The notes: generated from the letters alone by a model not told the origin. A stretch of DNA of 64,000 nucleotides from Advenella mimigardefordensis DPN7 (GCF_000521505.1 NZ_CP003915.1:1-64000); one strand, 5' to 3'; positions 36,222-46,044 are shown, counted from the stretch's first letter. Translations and numbers: made by a program.

Positions 36222-37190
36222 ATGAAGAGAATCGTTTCGGGTGCGCTGCTGTTTGCGCTCAGTATGGCTGTTCATGCCAGTGATAACACGGTCGATTATC
36301 CAGCCAAGCCGGTGCGCATTGTGGTCGGCTTTACACCGGGTGGGCCCACCGATGTCGTTGGCCGTGCATTCGCCAATTTCGTTGGCAAACATACCGGAAA
36401 AGACCTTATTGTAGAAAACAAGCCGGGGGCGAATTCAACCATTGCTACACGCTATGTTAGCCAGGCCAAGCCAGATGGCTATACTCTGCTAGGTGCAGCG
36501 ACCAACCATACAATGATTCCGATCCTGTACGGTGACAAGGTGCAATTTGATGCGGTTAAGTCGTTCACACCCATTTGCACCATTGCCAAAAGCCCGACGG
36601 TTCTGGTGGTTGGCCCCTCTGTCAAAGCGGGTACGTTTGCCGAGCTGCTTGAGCAGATCAAAAAAGAGCCAGGCAAGTTTACGGCCGCAAATTCTGGCGT
36701 TGGCAGTTCGGTACATTTCGCCACTGCCTTATTCGAGAAAATTGCCAATATTAAAGTCAATCATGTGCCCTTCAATGGCTCGTCTGCAAGTGTGAATGCG
36801 CTGATGGGAAGCCAGGTAGATATGTCATTTGCAACATTGGGCTCCGTTCTTCCACAAGTGGGATCCGGGCGTCTGCGAATTCTGGCCGTAGCAGCCGGCA
36901 CGCGCCTCAAGTCACTGCCTGATGTGCCGACTTTCGAAGAACAGGGGATCAAGGGGTACGCCGCCGATGCCTGGTATGGATTCATGGCACCGGCGGGAAC
37001 GCCGGACAGCACAATAAAAATACTTGAGGGATACGTGAAAGATTACGAGGCGAACTCAGACGCGCAAAAAGTGCTGGCTACCCAGGGATTGGAGCCTGAT
37101 GCTACCTGCGGCGCGGATTTTGCCGCGCAGATCAAAAGAGAAGTGGCAACCTACGGCGAACTGGCGAAGCAGATCGAGTTGGCTCAGTGA
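36222..37190 (+). CDS. Bug/TctC-family periplasmic solute receptor 1
   Basis: The 322-residue receptor belongs to the Bug family, which is greatly expanded in Bordetella relatives and usually binds carboxylates or amides. The signal peptide ends in VHAS. Family motifs: PAKPVRIVVGFTPGGPTDVV, VENKPGANSTIAT, SQAKPDGYTLL, NHVPFNGSSASVNALMGSQV, LPDVPTFEEQG. AGGGAGA lies before the ATG. No TctAB membrane genes are adjacent, as is usual for orphan Bug genes. It converges with an amidohydrolase gene that may act on its ligand. Confidence 0.93.
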   Translation: MKRIVSGALLFALSMAVHASDNTVDYPAKPVRIVVGFTPGGPTDVVGRAFANFVGKHTGKDLIVENKPGANSTIATRYVSQAKPDGYTLLGAATNHTMIPILYGDKVQFDAVKSFTPICTIAKSPTVLVVGPSVKAGTFAELLEQIKKEPGKFTAANSGVGSSVHFATALFEKIANIKVNHVPFNGSSASVNALMGSQVDMSFATLGSVLPQVGSGRLRILAVAAGTRLKSLPDVPTFEEQGIKGYAADAWYGFMAPAGTPDSTIKILEGYVKDYEANSDAQKVLATQGLEPDATCGADFAAQIKREVATYGELAKQIELAQ

Positions 37191-37252
37191 CTGGTGGCCA
37201 ATGCTCTTATTCGGAGGCGCGGCCGGTATTCATATGCCGGCCAGCCCTACGA

Positions 37253-38302
37253 TCATCCCTGGGGTAAGTCGAGGGAATAAATACGTTTGGCGGTATTAAA
37301 AAACAGATCCTGGATCTCGTCGGAAGAGCAGCCGTTACAGATTCTCTTGAATGCATTCCACATGATGCTGTAGGAATACATCCCTTTATCTACCGGAAAA
37401 TTGCTTTCGAACATGCAGCGGCTGGTTCCAAACAGCGCGATGAGCGTTTCGGTATAGGGACGCCAGTCCTGCGCGAGTTGTTCAGATGAAGGGGGCACTT
37501 CACATTCGAAATAGTGGTATCCCATCACCTTCAATCCAAATCCACCAAGTTTAATCGTAATATTTGGCAGTGCTGCCAGCTGTTGTATCGATTTTTTCCA
37601 CTCGTCAAAAACCTCTTTCCGGGCTTCCCTATAGGGCCCGACGCCCACGGGACCACCTAAATGATCCAGTACGATGTGCAACTGTGGGCAGGCTTTTGCC
37701 AGTTCAAACACTTCGGAAAGCTGAGTGTGGTACGCCCAGATATCCAGACAAAGGTCGTACTCAGCAAGCGTACGCACGCCATCCAGAAATCCAGGATCGC
37801 TCAATAAGCCGCGTGGTGGCTGAATGGGATTGCTTCTGACCTCAGGGCTGTCGTGCCAGGCCGTGGAGTTTCTGATCCCTTTCAACCTTGCACCTGCAAC
37901 TTGCTTCATCTGACCAATGACGTCGTGAAGCTGTTGGCCTATAGTGAGATCGGCGCCTGCCACAATACCTGCGCATCCATTGCGATTGTCATAGAGGCCG
38001 CTTTCAAAACAAGCAGCTACGCCATTGGCAAACTCGACTTCTCCGACAGGCTTGAAGATATCGGGACCATGTTGTCGATACATACTGCGGGATTGAACAA
38101 AGACGGTTGCCACGATATTGTGCCCCGAGCTCATATCGGCAACCAGTTCATGCAGCATGTACCGGGATTGCGGCCGGTCCCACAAATGATGATGAGAGTC
38201 GATAATGGGAAGGTCTGGCCATATAGCCTCCTCCTGTCGCATGGATAGCCATTCCGGACGAATCGCAATATGTGGAGACGTGAATGATTTGCCTGTATTC
38301 AT
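37253..38302 (-). CDS. Amidohydrolase-superfamily lactonase-like hydrolase (COG3618 type)
   Basis: The 349-residue TIM-barrel metallo-hydrolase has the metal motif IIDSHHHLWD near residue 34. The strand GARLKGIRNSTAW, the LDHLGGP motif and the late MFESNFPVDKG are typical of the 2-pyrone-4,6-dicarboxylate lactonase / fuconolactonase group. It is followed upstream by Bug receptor genes on the same strand, 76 bp apart. Lactone hydrolysis is the most likely chemistry; the substrate is unknown. Confidence 0.88.
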   Translation of the reverse strand: MNTGKSFTSPHIAIRPEWLSMRQEEAIWPDLPIIDSHHHLWDRPQSRYMLHELVADMSSGHNIVATVFVQSRSMYRQHGPDIFKPVGEVEFANGVAACFESGLYDNRNGCAGIVAGADLTIGQQLHDVIGQMKQVAGARLKGIRNSTAWHDSPEVRSNPIQPPRGLLSDPGFLDGVRTLAEYDLCLDIWAYHTQLSEVFELAKACPQLHIVLDHLGGPVGVGPYREARKEVFDEWKKSIQQLAALPNITIKLGGFGLKVMGYHYFECEVPPSSEQLAQDWRPYTETLIALFGTSRCMFESNFPVDKGMYSYSIMWNAFKRICNGCSSDEIQDLFFNTAKRIYSLDLPQG

Positions 38303-38378
38303 AAGTAAGTCAGTTGGTACTCATAGGGAGGCCCGGTCAGTCCTCCCATTCGTGGTTCAGTCTTGATGACACAAGTAT

Positions 38379-39332
38379 TTATTTTTTAATATTACTTTTA
38401 CTCACTACGTCTGCCCATTTTGCGAACTCTGCATCAAGAAATTTCCTGAATTCGCTTTGGCTGGATGTCTTTACCTGCACCCCTAAGGAAGCGAATTTTT
38501 CCTGAACTTCGGGTTCTTTCATGACTGCATGGATGGTTTTTTCCAGTTTGTCCGCAATAGTCTGAGGTGTATCTTTGGGTACGAAAACACCGTTCCATTC
38601 AAAAATTTCATAGCCGGGTAGTCCGGATTCGGCAACCGTTGGCACGTCTGGCAACAGCTCATTGCGTTTAGCCGACGTGATAGCCAGTACTTTCAGTTGA
38701 TCGCTCTTTACCATGGGAAGTGTAGACGAAATATTGGGAAACATCATATCAACCTGTGCGCCCACTGTCGCCATGATCGCAGGTCCACCGCTTTTGAATG
38801 GGACATGCAACATGTCGATTTTCCAGTTCTGCCTGAATAGTTCACCTGCCATAAACTGCAAGGTGCCGGTGCCGCCGGATGCAAATGTCAGGCTTCCCGG
38901 TGCCGCCTTTGCCTTTTCAACTACATCCTGTACGCTGTTGAGTTCGGAGCTTTTCGGTACGACCAGTATACCTGGCGTTACTGAAACCATGGTCAATGGC
39001 TTCAGGTCAGCGCTGGGGTCAAAGTTGAGCTTGTTGACTGCCGGATTGATTGTGAGCGGTGTTGCATCATAAAGCAATGTGTAGCCATCGGCTTTGGCGC
39101 GTGCCACGTAGGTTTGGCCGATAATGCCACTGGCACCGGATCTGTTTTCAACCACCACAGTCTGGTCAAGTTTTTTGCCTAAATGCTGCGCAATAACGCG
39201 TGCCAGTGCATCAGCTGTACCGCCCGGTGCATATGGCACAACCAGGCTGATAGGCCGGTCAGGATAAGCGGCATGTCCGGCGACAGGAGCCAGCGTTGCG
39301 GCAAATAGAGCGTTAACTATCAATTTTTTCAT
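38379..39332 (-). CDS. Bug/TctC-family periplasmic solute receptor 2
   Basis: The 317-residue receptor has a signal peptide (MKKLIVNALFAATLAPVAGHA). Bug motifs: YPDRPISLVVPYAPGGTADA, VVENRSGASGIIG, ARAKADGYTLLYD, LHVPFKSGGPAIMATVGAQV, LLPDVPTVAESGLPGYE. The start at 39332 gives a clean signal peptide; upstream in-frame starts do not. It lies 25 bp downstream of a second Bug gene. The two proteins differ clearly, so they probably bind different ligands. Confidence 0.93.
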   Translation of the reverse strand: MKKLIVNALFAATLAPVAGHAAYPDRPISLVVPYAPGGTADALARVIAQHLGKKLDQTVVVENRSGASGIIGQTYVARAKADGYTLLYDATPLTINPAVNKLNFDPSADLKPLTMVSVTPGILVVPKSSELNSVQDVVEKAKAAPGSLTFASGGTGTLQFMAGELFRQNWKIDMLHVPFKSGGPAIMATVGAQVDMMFPNISSTLPMVKSDQLKVLAITSAKRNELLPDVPTVAESGLPGYEIFEWNGVFVPKDTPQTIADKLEKTIHAVMKEPEVQEKFASLGVQVKTSSQSEFRKFLDAEFAKWADVVSKSNIKK

Positions 39333-39357
39333 AATCTGTTCTCCAATATTAATATCG

Positions 39358-40350
39358 TTAATTTTTAATGTTTGTCTGCTTAATGACACTGCCCCATTTT
39401 TCAAAGTCAGCCTTACGTGTCTTATCCAGATCGTCAGGTGTTCCGCCAGCCAGAGTAATGCCCAGCTTGTCTGCAAGCGTTTTCACCGTCGGGGTGGTCA
39501 ACATCTCTGCAATGTCAGCATTGATTTTCTGGACAGTATCGTCAGGTGTATCTACCGGCACAAAAACGGCCTGCCATTGTTCGACGGCAAAGTCATCGAA
39601 TCCTTCCTGTTGCATTGTGGGCACATTCGGCAGTGCTTTAAGTCGATCGGTTGAGGTGACGGCGAGTGCGCGCAAGGTGCCACTTTGAATATGTGGCAGC
39701 GCTGCAGCGATTGGGGCAAACATGAACTGAACCTGCTGTCCCAGGGTATCCTGCAAGGCAGGTGAATCACCCTTATAAGGCACATGAACAAAGCGCACAC
39801 CCGTTTTGATCTGGAGCAGCTCGCCCTGCATTTGCAGAATGGTTCCTGTTCCGCCAGAGGCATAGGCCAGTTTGCCCGGCTCTGCCTTGGCTGCATCAAT
39901 CAGTTCCTTCACGTTCTGGTATGGCTGTTTTGCACCCACGACCAGCACATGCGGTATCGTTCCAATGGTGATAACCGGTTTGAAAGAAGCAATCGGATCA
40001 TAGGGCAGCTTTGCCATCAGGTGAGGCGCAATCGCTTGTGGTCCGATAGAGGTGCCAAGCAGAGTCAATCCGTCAGGCTTCGCTCGTGCGACACGCGCCG
40101 CGCCGATGGTGCCGGTAGCACCCGGTCGATTTTCTACGATGACGCGCGCATTTAATTTTTTGTCCAGTTCCTGGGCAATACTGCGGGCCAGCACGTCTGT
40201 GCTGCCACCCGGAGGATAAGGCACGATCCAGGTCACCGGCTTACCATCCGGCCAGCTCGAGGCCGCCTGTACCGAATTGATAGAAAATAATAGTGCGCTC
40301 AGGAAAAAAATTCGTCTTGTGATTGTTGTCATCTTTGAAGTACCGTTCAT
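39358..40350 (-). CDS. Bug/TctC-family periplasmic solute receptor 3
   Basis: The 330-residue Bug receptor has a signal peptide ending SINSVQA. Motifs include WIVPYPPGGSTDVLARSIAQ, VENRPGATGTIGAARVARAK, HVPYKGDSPALQDTLGQQVQ and LPNVPTMQQEG. ATG 40350 has GGAAA 5 nt upstream. It lies between Bug receptor 2 and an amidohydrolase gene in an apparent minus-strand operon (41199 to 37253). Confidence 0.93.
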   Translation of the reverse strand: MNGTSKMTTITRRIFFLSALLFSINSVQAASSWPDGKPVTWIVPYPPGGSTDVLARSIAQELDKKLNARVIVENRPGATGTIGAARVARAKPDGLTLLGTSIGPQAIAPHLMAKLPYDPIASFKPVITIGTIPHVLVVGAKQPYQNVKELIDAAKAEPGKLAYASGGTGTILQMQGELLQIKTGVRFVHVPYKGDSPALQDTLGQQVQFMFAPIAAALPHIQSGTLRALAVTSTDRLKALPNVPTMQQEGFDDFAVEQWQAVFVPVDTPDDTVQKINADIAEMLTTPTVKTLADKLGITLAGGTPDDLDKTRKADFEKWGSVIKQTNIKN

Positions 40351-40368
40351 TGTTTTTCCAATCATTGG

Positions 40369-41199
40369 TTAATTTGTAAAGCCATATAACGATGCAGGAT
40401 TCGTGACCAGAACCCGGTGAAGTGTTTCCTCATTCCGAGTCCATTGCACCAGGCATTGCATCTGTTCTCCGTCATGCGGCATCGGCTGTAAGCCTGCCTG
40501 CGCGGTGGCGTGCGGCCAGTCGCTTCCCCACAGCACCTGCTCACTTGCTGCATTGAGGTAACTTCGAGCCAGCCCGTCCAGCGCAGGGTCCGACGTGGTT
40601 TGTGACTCACTCACGATGTATCCGCCGGACAGCTTTACCCAGGCCTTCCTGTCGCTCAGTAGCCTGAGAACTATGTTGTGAGCGGGGTGATTGAATGCCT
40701 GAGTCGGATGAATTCGCGCAAAATGGTCAAAGACCACGGGAACGGGTAAATGTTGAAAAACGGATTCGTTCTCTGCAAGCAGATCCGGTGACATCAGAAC
40801 TTGTATATGCCAGTTGAGTTTCTCTATTCTTTCGGCCAGAGGTACAAGACTGTGGATGCTACCGACAGCGCCCAGGGAGAGGTTGAGCCGAATGCCACGT
40901 ACGCCAGCGGCATTCATCGCCTGAAGATCTGCATCGCTTTCGTTACCGTCTATCACGGCAACTGCCCGGCCGGTATTGCCTAACTTCTGCAGTCCATCTA
41001 ACATGCTGCGGTTGTCCGTACCGTAAGTAGATGGCGTAACCAGAACAACATGCGTTGTTCCAGTGAGGGCCTGGACAGCACGGTACTGATCAATCGTGGC
41101 GTTGGCAGGAAAAAGTGTCGCGCCGGCAGCTGCCGGATAGCGATCGTCATAAACATGAATATGACAATCGCAAGCATTCTGAGGGATAGCGTTGATCAT
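40369..41199 (-). CDS. Amidohydrolase-superfamily lactonase, LigI-like
   Basis: The 276-residue protein shows CDCHIHVYDDRYP (the HxH metal motif near residue 12), AAGVRGIRLNLSLGAVGS, PVVFDHFARI and the late QVLWGSDWPHA. These match 2-pyrone-4,6-dicarboxylate lactonase (LigI) and D-galactarolactone isomerase-type enzymes. It is first in the run of genes with two Bug receptors and another amidohydrolase. ATG 41199 is chosen by homology to the usual N-terminus; its ribosome-binding site is weak. Confidence 0.87.
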   Translation of the reverse strand: MINAIPQNACDCHIHVYDDRYPAAAGATLFPANATIDQYRAVQALTGTTHVVLVTPSTYGTDNRSMLDGLQKLGNTGRAVAVIDGNESDADLQAMNAAGVRGIRLNLSLGAVGSIHSLVPLAERIEKLNWHIQVLMSPDLLAENESVFQHLPVPVVFDHFARIHPTQAFNHPAHNIVLRLLSDRKAWVKLSGGYIVSESQTTSDPALDGLARSYLNAASEQVLWGSDWPHATAQAGLQPMPHDGEQMQCLVQWTRNEETLHRVLVTNPASLYGFTN

Positions 41200-41339
41200 T
41201 TTCGGTCTTAGTAAATAGGTGAATTTACCTAGTCTCACAGTGCTTGCGATCAAATCAAGCGATCATCGGGAATCAGACGAACCCGATGCCACATGAAATA
41301 ATCGCTCGCGGCAAAAGAACTCTGTTCGGGTACTAAGAC

Positions 41340-42308
41340 CTATTCAATTTTTGTGCCGGAATCTTTAATGATGGTTGCCCAGCGATCGATCTCCTCTTTG
41401 ATTAAAGCGGAGAATTGCTCAGGAGAGCCGCCAAGTACTTGCGCTCCTTGTTCGCGCAACTTGACTTTAAGGTCATCTGACGCAAGGGATTTATTTATTT
41501 CTGCATTGAGTTTTTCAACAATAGGTTTAGGTATTCCGGCAGGGCCTACAAAGCCAAACCATGTGGTTGACTCAAAACCCTTGTATCCCGATTCAGCGAC
41601 AGTAGGTACATCAGGCATATCAGCTACGCGTTCTTTCGATGTGACCGCAATCGCGCGTAACTTTCCGTTCTTAATGGAGCCAAGCAGGGTTGGCACAGAT
41701 GAAGCATACAAATCCACACGTCCGCCAATCAGGTCTGTAACGGCTTGTGCGGCGCCTTTGTAGGGAATATGAGTAAATTTTATATCTGCCGTTTTTTGCA
41801 GAAGCTCACTGGTAAGATGCGCGACGGTGCCGTTACCTGGCGAGGCAAAATTCAACTTGCCGGGTTGCGCTTTGGCGGTTTTTACCACGTCTTCCCAGGT
41901 CTTCATGGGCGAGTCGCTTGCGACAACTAATACCAGGGGTGCACTCGCCACTAAGCTGATGGCTGTTAAGCCTTTTACCGAATCGTAGGGTAAGTTTGAA
42001 TAAAGGGTAGGGTTCACTGACAGGTTGCTGGTCTGGCCCAGGGCCAGTGTATAGCCATCCGGACGGGCCTTGGCTGCTGCGTCTACGCCAAGATTGCCTC
42101 CCGAACCTGGCTTGTTCTCAACAACAAAATCCCATCCCAGCGTTGTCGATACTTTGTTTGCAACGTCTCTGGCAATGATATCAGTGCCCCCTCCTGGCGG
42201 AAAAGGAACAACGAGTCGAATGGGCTTGTTTGGATAATTATCTTGCGCAAAGGCAGTAGCAGATATAGTCACTGCGAAGAGCACTACAGCGCGTTTAAAT
42301 GTTGTCAT
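41340..42308 (-). CDS. Bug/TctC-family periplasmic solute receptor 4
   Basis: The 322-residue receptor has a signal peptide (...VTISATAFAQ). Motifs: YPNKPIRLVVPFPPGGGTDI, VENKPGSGGNLGVDAAAKAR, FTHIPYKGAAQAVTDLIGGR, VADMPDVPTVAESGYKGFES. It is last in the run 45058-41340 that starts with the RraA-like gene. Gaps of 174 and 60 bp separate it from the lactonase-like gene and that gene from the dehydrogenase, so it may have its own promoter. Confidence 0.93.
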   Translation of the reverse strand: MTTFKRAVVLFAVTISATAFAQDNYPNKPIRLVVPFPPGGGTDIIARDVANKVSTTLGWDFVVENKPGSGGNLGVDAAAKARPDGYTLALGQTSNLSVNPTLYSNLPYDSVKGLTAISLVASAPLVLVVASDSPMKTWEDVVKTAKAQPGKLNFASPGNGTVAHLTSELLQKTADIKFTHIPYKGAAQAVTDLIGGRVDLYASSVPTLLGSIKNGKLRAIAVTSKERVADMPDVPTVAESGYKGFESTTWFGFVGPAGIPKPIVEKLNAEINKSLASDDLKVKLREQGAQVLGGSPEQFSALIKEEIDRWATIIKDSGTKIE

Positions 42309-42482
42309 GTTGTCTCCGTATAACCTGAGTCAGGTAGTAAGTTCAAATAATGAATATGTCAGTTGTAAAAGTAGTGCGGCTCCATCGGATTGGACATACT
42401 CTGGTGATAGAACATTCTTAAAATTAATGCTTACTTCAATTAGTGTGTTGCCCGGTTCGATCTGAAAGAGGATTGTTGCGTG

Positions 42483-43397
42483 TTAAAGTCGATGCATGTA
42501 TGCGCCAGGGATATCCATTTGCATGGTTAAAATGTCCCCGGTCGTAGAATCGGTGGCGTAGAGCATTTTTTTATCGGTGCCGCCAAATGCAATATTCGTA
42601 ATCGAATGACCCGCTATGCCACGTAACACCTGGACGGGTTCAGCTCGCTGGTTAAGTATCCAAACATAGGCCAGGCCCGGATTGGCCACGAGAAGGCGCC
42701 CGTCCTGGTCCATTGCCAACCCGTCCGGGCCGCTTGCGCCATAAGAAGTAAAAAACTGTCCCGCTTTTGATATGCTGCTGTCTGCCTGTATCGGCATACG
42801 CCACACACAGTTGCCTCTGGTCGCAGCAACGAAAAGTACTTTTTCATCGGGGCTAAGAACAATGCCATTTGGACTTGGCACATTTGACAGTAAAAGATCT
42901 AACTGGCCATTTTTTCGTAGCCGGTACACTCTTCCTGTTGGATCATGCAGTCCAGTCTGCCCCTGGTCTGTAAAATAAATATCTCCCAGAGAACTAATGG
43001 TGAGATCGTTAAGCCCCCTGAAGCTCTCTGTATTTCGGCGACAAAAATAGGGTTTGACCTCGCCCTTCCTGGTATCCACTTCCATTAGCCCGTTCTTATA
43101 GTCCGTAACCAGCAAGCGATTTGTTGAAATGAACTTCATTCCATTAGGTTCACCATCCCACTGAACCACCAAATCCCAATTGCCTCTTGGATCGACGCGA
43201 AAGATACGGCCAAATGGTATATCTGTGACATACAAATTACCCTCATCATCAAAGGCCGGGCCTTCCAGAAAGCAATCAATTTCACGACCGCCCTGGTTAG
43301 CATCAGCCCAGACGGTACGAGTTTTACTTCGAAACTTTTCGGGCACGGTTGAAAAGATTTCGAATGTTCGAACTTCAGGTTGATTTATATAGAACAT
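42483..43397 (-). CDS. SMP-30/gluconolactonase-family lactonase
   Basis: The 304-residue six-bladed propeller of the SMP-30/LRE family has EGPAFDDEGNLYVTDIPFGR, the metal-site region FRGLNDLTISSLGDIYFTDQ, and PNGIVLSPDEKVLFVAATRG. These enzymes hydrolyse sugar-acid or aromatic lactones with a divalent metal. Its neighbours, a 2-hydroxyacid dehydrogenase and an RraA-like aldolase, suggest it opens a lactone in the same pathway. Confidence 0.9.
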   Translation of the reverse strand: MFYINQPEVRTFEIFSTVPEKFRSKTRTVWADANQGGREIDCFLEGPAFDDEGNLYVTDIPFGRIFRVDPRGNWDLVVQWDGEPNGMKFISTNRLLVTDYKNGLMEVDTRKGEVKPYFCRRNTESFRGLNDLTISSLGDIYFTDQGQTGLHDPTGRVYRLRKNGQLDLLLSNVPSPNGIVLSPDEKVLFVAATRGNCVWRMPIQADSSISKAGQFFTSYGASGPDGLAMDQDGRLLVANPGLAYVWILNQRAEPVQVLRGIAGHSITNIAFGGTDKKMLYATDSTTGDILTMQMDIPGAYMHRL

Positions 43398-43457
43398 AGT
43401 TTTTGAACGTAGATACCAATTAATGAAGCAAGAGAAAGATCAAACCCTGGTAAACCA

Positions 43458-44378
43458 TCACGCAGATACGGTGGCGAGAACGTTTTTTGCCGCAGCAACA
43501 CCCATATTGATGTAGGCATCACCAGTGACCCCGCCAATATGTGGACTTAGAATCAGGTTCTTGTGATGTTGAAAAATATGCGGAACTTTAAAGGGCTCGA
43601 TAGCAAAGCTGTCCAGTCCGGCCATGGCGACCTGACCAGAATTGATCGCAGTGAGTAGCGCCTGCTCATCGATGAGCCCGCCACGTGCAGTGTTGACCAG
43701 GATGAGACCCTTCTTGCATTTAGCCAGGGAGTCTTCATTGATGATGTTTTTATTCTCTGGGGTAAGAGGGCAGTGCAGTGAAATCACATCGCATTCTTTC
43801 CACAACGTGTCCAGCTCTGTTAACTCAACATAGTCTGGTACATTCTTAGCGTAAGGATCAAATCCCAATACGCGCATTTCAAGCGCATCAGCCATTCTTG
43901 CAAACCGCTGTCCAATGGCTCCCAGGCCAATCAGACCGATTGTGCGTCCGCGCAATTCCAGACTTTTATGTGTCGCTTTATCCCAAAACCCTTCGTGCAT
44001 GCGTTCGTTGAGTTCTACGGTAGACTTGGCGCAGGCAAGCAATAGCGCCAGTGCCTGTTCGGCAACAGCCGCTGCATTTGCACCGATTGCCGCGGTGACC
44101 GCAATCCCGCGTTCGTTGGCCGCGCTTTTATCGATCGTGTCTGTGCCGCTACCGTGTTTGGATATCACCTTCAGCGCAGGTGCGGCATCCATGATCTCGG
44201 GGGTTACACTGCCGTATCTGACGATAATGCCTGTCGGGTTGTGCTGCTTAGCCAGGGCCACAACTTCGTCATGCTGTGGCGTCTTCCCGGCGTACACTAT
44301 TTCATACTCGTTCAGCAATGCAATGGCCTGAGGGGCCAGATCAGCTGCTGTTACCAGGATAACGGGTTTGTTACTCAC
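43458..44378 (-). CDS. D-2-hydroxyacid dehydrogenase
   Basis: The 306-residue NAD-dependent enzyme is SerA-like without an ACT domain. It has the Rossmann motif GLIGLGAIGQRFARMADALE, catalytic Arg in VNTARGGLIDEQALL and catalytic His in LSPHIGG. The GTG start overlaps the TGA of the RraA-like gene (GTGA), so the two are translationally coupled. It probably interconverts a 2-hydroxy and a 2-oxo acid that the RraA-type aldolase makes or uses. Confidence 0.92.
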   Translation of the reverse strand: MSNKPVILVTAADLAPQAIALLNEYEIVYAGKTPQHDEVVALAKQHNPTGIIVRYGSVTPEIMDAAPALKVISKHGSGTDTIDKSAANERGIAVTAAIGANAAAVAEQALALLLACAKSTVELNERMHEGFWDKATHKSLELRGRTIGLIGLGAIGQRFARMADALEMRVLGFDPYAKNVPDYVELTELDTLWKECDVISLHCPLTPENKNIINEDSLAKCKKGLILVNTARGGLIDEQALLTAINSGQVAMAGLDSFAIEPFKVPHIFQHHKNLILSPHIGGVTGDAYINMGVAAAKNVLATVSA

Positions 44379-45058
44379 AGTTCTTCACCCTCTTTCAGTA
44401 CACCAGCAGTAATAAGCGATTTTGTCAGCCAGGGTGCACTCAATTTGCCTTCTTTAATTCCGGCAATACGACGCGCTTCAGCGTCGACTTTTTCCTGAGC
44501 TTTTTCGAGTAACGTTTCGATTTTTTCACGTTCAACACACAACACGCCGTCACCGTCAGCTGTAATGAAATCGCCGGGATAGACGGTTACGCCGCCACAT
44601 GAGATGGGGTGACCCACGCGCCCGCCCACTTCTTTAGTCGGGCCGTTAGGGTTGGTTCCAACGGAAAAAACGGGATAATCCATTTCTTCGATATCCAGGG
44701 AATCGCGTACGGCGGCGTCAAGTACAACGCCAGCCAGACCACGTTCCCGTGCCGCGTGCATCATAATGGTGCCCATCAGGGCGCAGGTTTGATCACCCTT
44801 GCCGTCAACGACAAGGACGTCACCGGGTTTAGCCAGCGCTAATGCTGCGTGAATCATCAAGTTGTCGCCAGGGCGAACTTCGACTGTAAAAGCAGGGCCC
44901 GCCAGTTTCATATTCGGACGCAGCGCTTTGATTCTTCCGTGCAACGCACCACGGCGTCCATTTACATCTGAAAAAATAGCAGGCTGAAAAACCGCTGCTT
45001 TAGCAACAACGTCAGTAGAAACGCGTTCGAAGTCTTTGTTTATATTAGATTTACTCAT
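44375..45058 (-). CDS. RraA-family protein, probable 4-hydroxy-2-oxo-acid aldolase
   Basis: The 227-residue RraA/HMG-aldolase fold contains ARERGLAGVVLDAAVRDSLD, the substrate/metal region GDVLVVDGKGDQTCALMG and ADGDGVLCVEREKIETLLEK. Catabolic members (LigK, HMG aldolase) cleave 4-carboxy-4-hydroxy-2-oxoadipate or 4-hydroxy-4-methyl-2-oxoglutarate. Others only bind RNase E. The catabolic neighbours favour an aldolase. It is first in its operon and divergent from an IclR gene about 200 bp away. Confidence 0.88.
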   Translation of the reverse strand: MSKSNINKDFERVSTDVVAKAAVFQPAIFSDVNGRRGALHGRIKALRPNMKLAGPAFTVEVRPGDNLMIHAALALAKPGDVLVVDGKGDQTCALMGTIMMHAARERGLAGVVLDAAVRDSLDIEEMDYPVFSVGTNPNGPTKEVGGRVGHPISCGGVTVYPGDFITADGDGVLCVEREKIETLLEKAQEKVDAEARRIAGIKEGKLSAPWLTKSLITAGVLKEGEEL

Positions 45059-45261
45059 TTAACTATCTCCAGGAAACCCTTGTTTATGTAGTGATGCATA
45101 TGCCAATTGTGTTTCGACCCCCTGCCAGAGAAAACCTCTGCGATTTGACTGGTGGGAAGCCTTTGATTAATGGCCTGGCTCAAAATTATGCTGAAAAGGA
45201 TTGTGGATCAACGTTTCGAAGGATACAATGGCGTATCACCTGTCGATACAGAGACTATCTA

Positions 45262-46044
45262 ATGAAACATCAATCTCCTGAAGCCACACCCCCATCCCCA
45301 ACAGTGACTGACGATTCAAGTGAAGGGGGAGTGATTGCAGTGCGCCGCGCACTTGCAGTGCTTGGTGCTTTTGGCATGGACGAGGGAAGTCTTTCTCTTG
45401 CGGAGTTAAGTCGCAGGACGGAACTGCATCGTTCAACCGTGCTCAGACTGGCCAGAACACTGGCGGCTGATAGTTATCTGGTTCAGAAGGAAGATGGAAC
45501 CTGGAGACTTGGTCGGGCGGCTGGCTGGCTGGGCGCATGCTACCAGGCAACATTTAACGTGCAGGAAGTGATTGAGCCGGTACTGCGGGAACTTACTATG
45601 AAAACGAAAGAAAGCGCTACTTTCTACGTAAGAGAAGGGGCGCAGCGTGTTTGTGTGGTTCGTGTTGAAGGCCCGCAGGCCGTGCGTCATCACGTTCGAA
45701 TGGGTACGATCCTGCCGTTGGACAGAGGAGGCCCAGGCCTCGTTATTCTTGCGTTTTCAGGTGAGCAGGGCGAGCCCTATGAAACAATAAGAAAGCAAGG
45801 GTATGTGATTTCTCTGGGGGAACGGGATGCGGAAGTGTCGAGTATCTCGGCCCCGGTTTACGGATTACAGTGGAAATTACTTGGCGCGGTATGCATTTCC
45901 GGACCGATCTCCCGACTCACTGAGCCGGTTTTGGAGGGCTATGTTTCTGATATGCTGACTGCGGCAAAACAGTTGTCATATGCGGTTGCGGGGAGTCAGC
46001 GAGCGTCAGTCAGTTCCAATCTGGTTTCCTCATGGCATCCTTAA
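45262..46044 (+). CDS. IclR-family transcriptional regulator
   Basis: The 260-residue protein has an N-terminal winged HTH (VRRALAVLGAFGMDEGSLSL, then LAELSRRTELHRSTVLRLAR) and a GAF-like effector domain (SATFYVREGAQRVCVVRVEG). ATG 45262 is the first that fits the domain; the open frame extends upstream without family homology. It is divergent from the RraA-like/dehydrogenase operon and is the likely pathway regulator. IclR proteins usually sense an aromatic or carboxylic metabolite. Confidence 0.92.
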   Translation: MKHQSPEATPPSPTVTDDSSEGGVIAVRRALAVLGAFGMDEGSLSLAELSRRTELHRSTVLRLARTLAADSYLVQKEDGTWRLGRAAGWLGACYQATFNVQEVIEPVLRELTMKTKESATFYVREGAQRVCVVRVEGPQAVRHHVRMGTILPLDRGGPGLVILAFSGEQGEPYETIRKQGYVISLGERDAEVSSISAPVYGLQWKLLGAVCISGPISRLTEPVLEGYVSDMLTAAKQLSYAVAGSQRASVSSNLVSSWHP

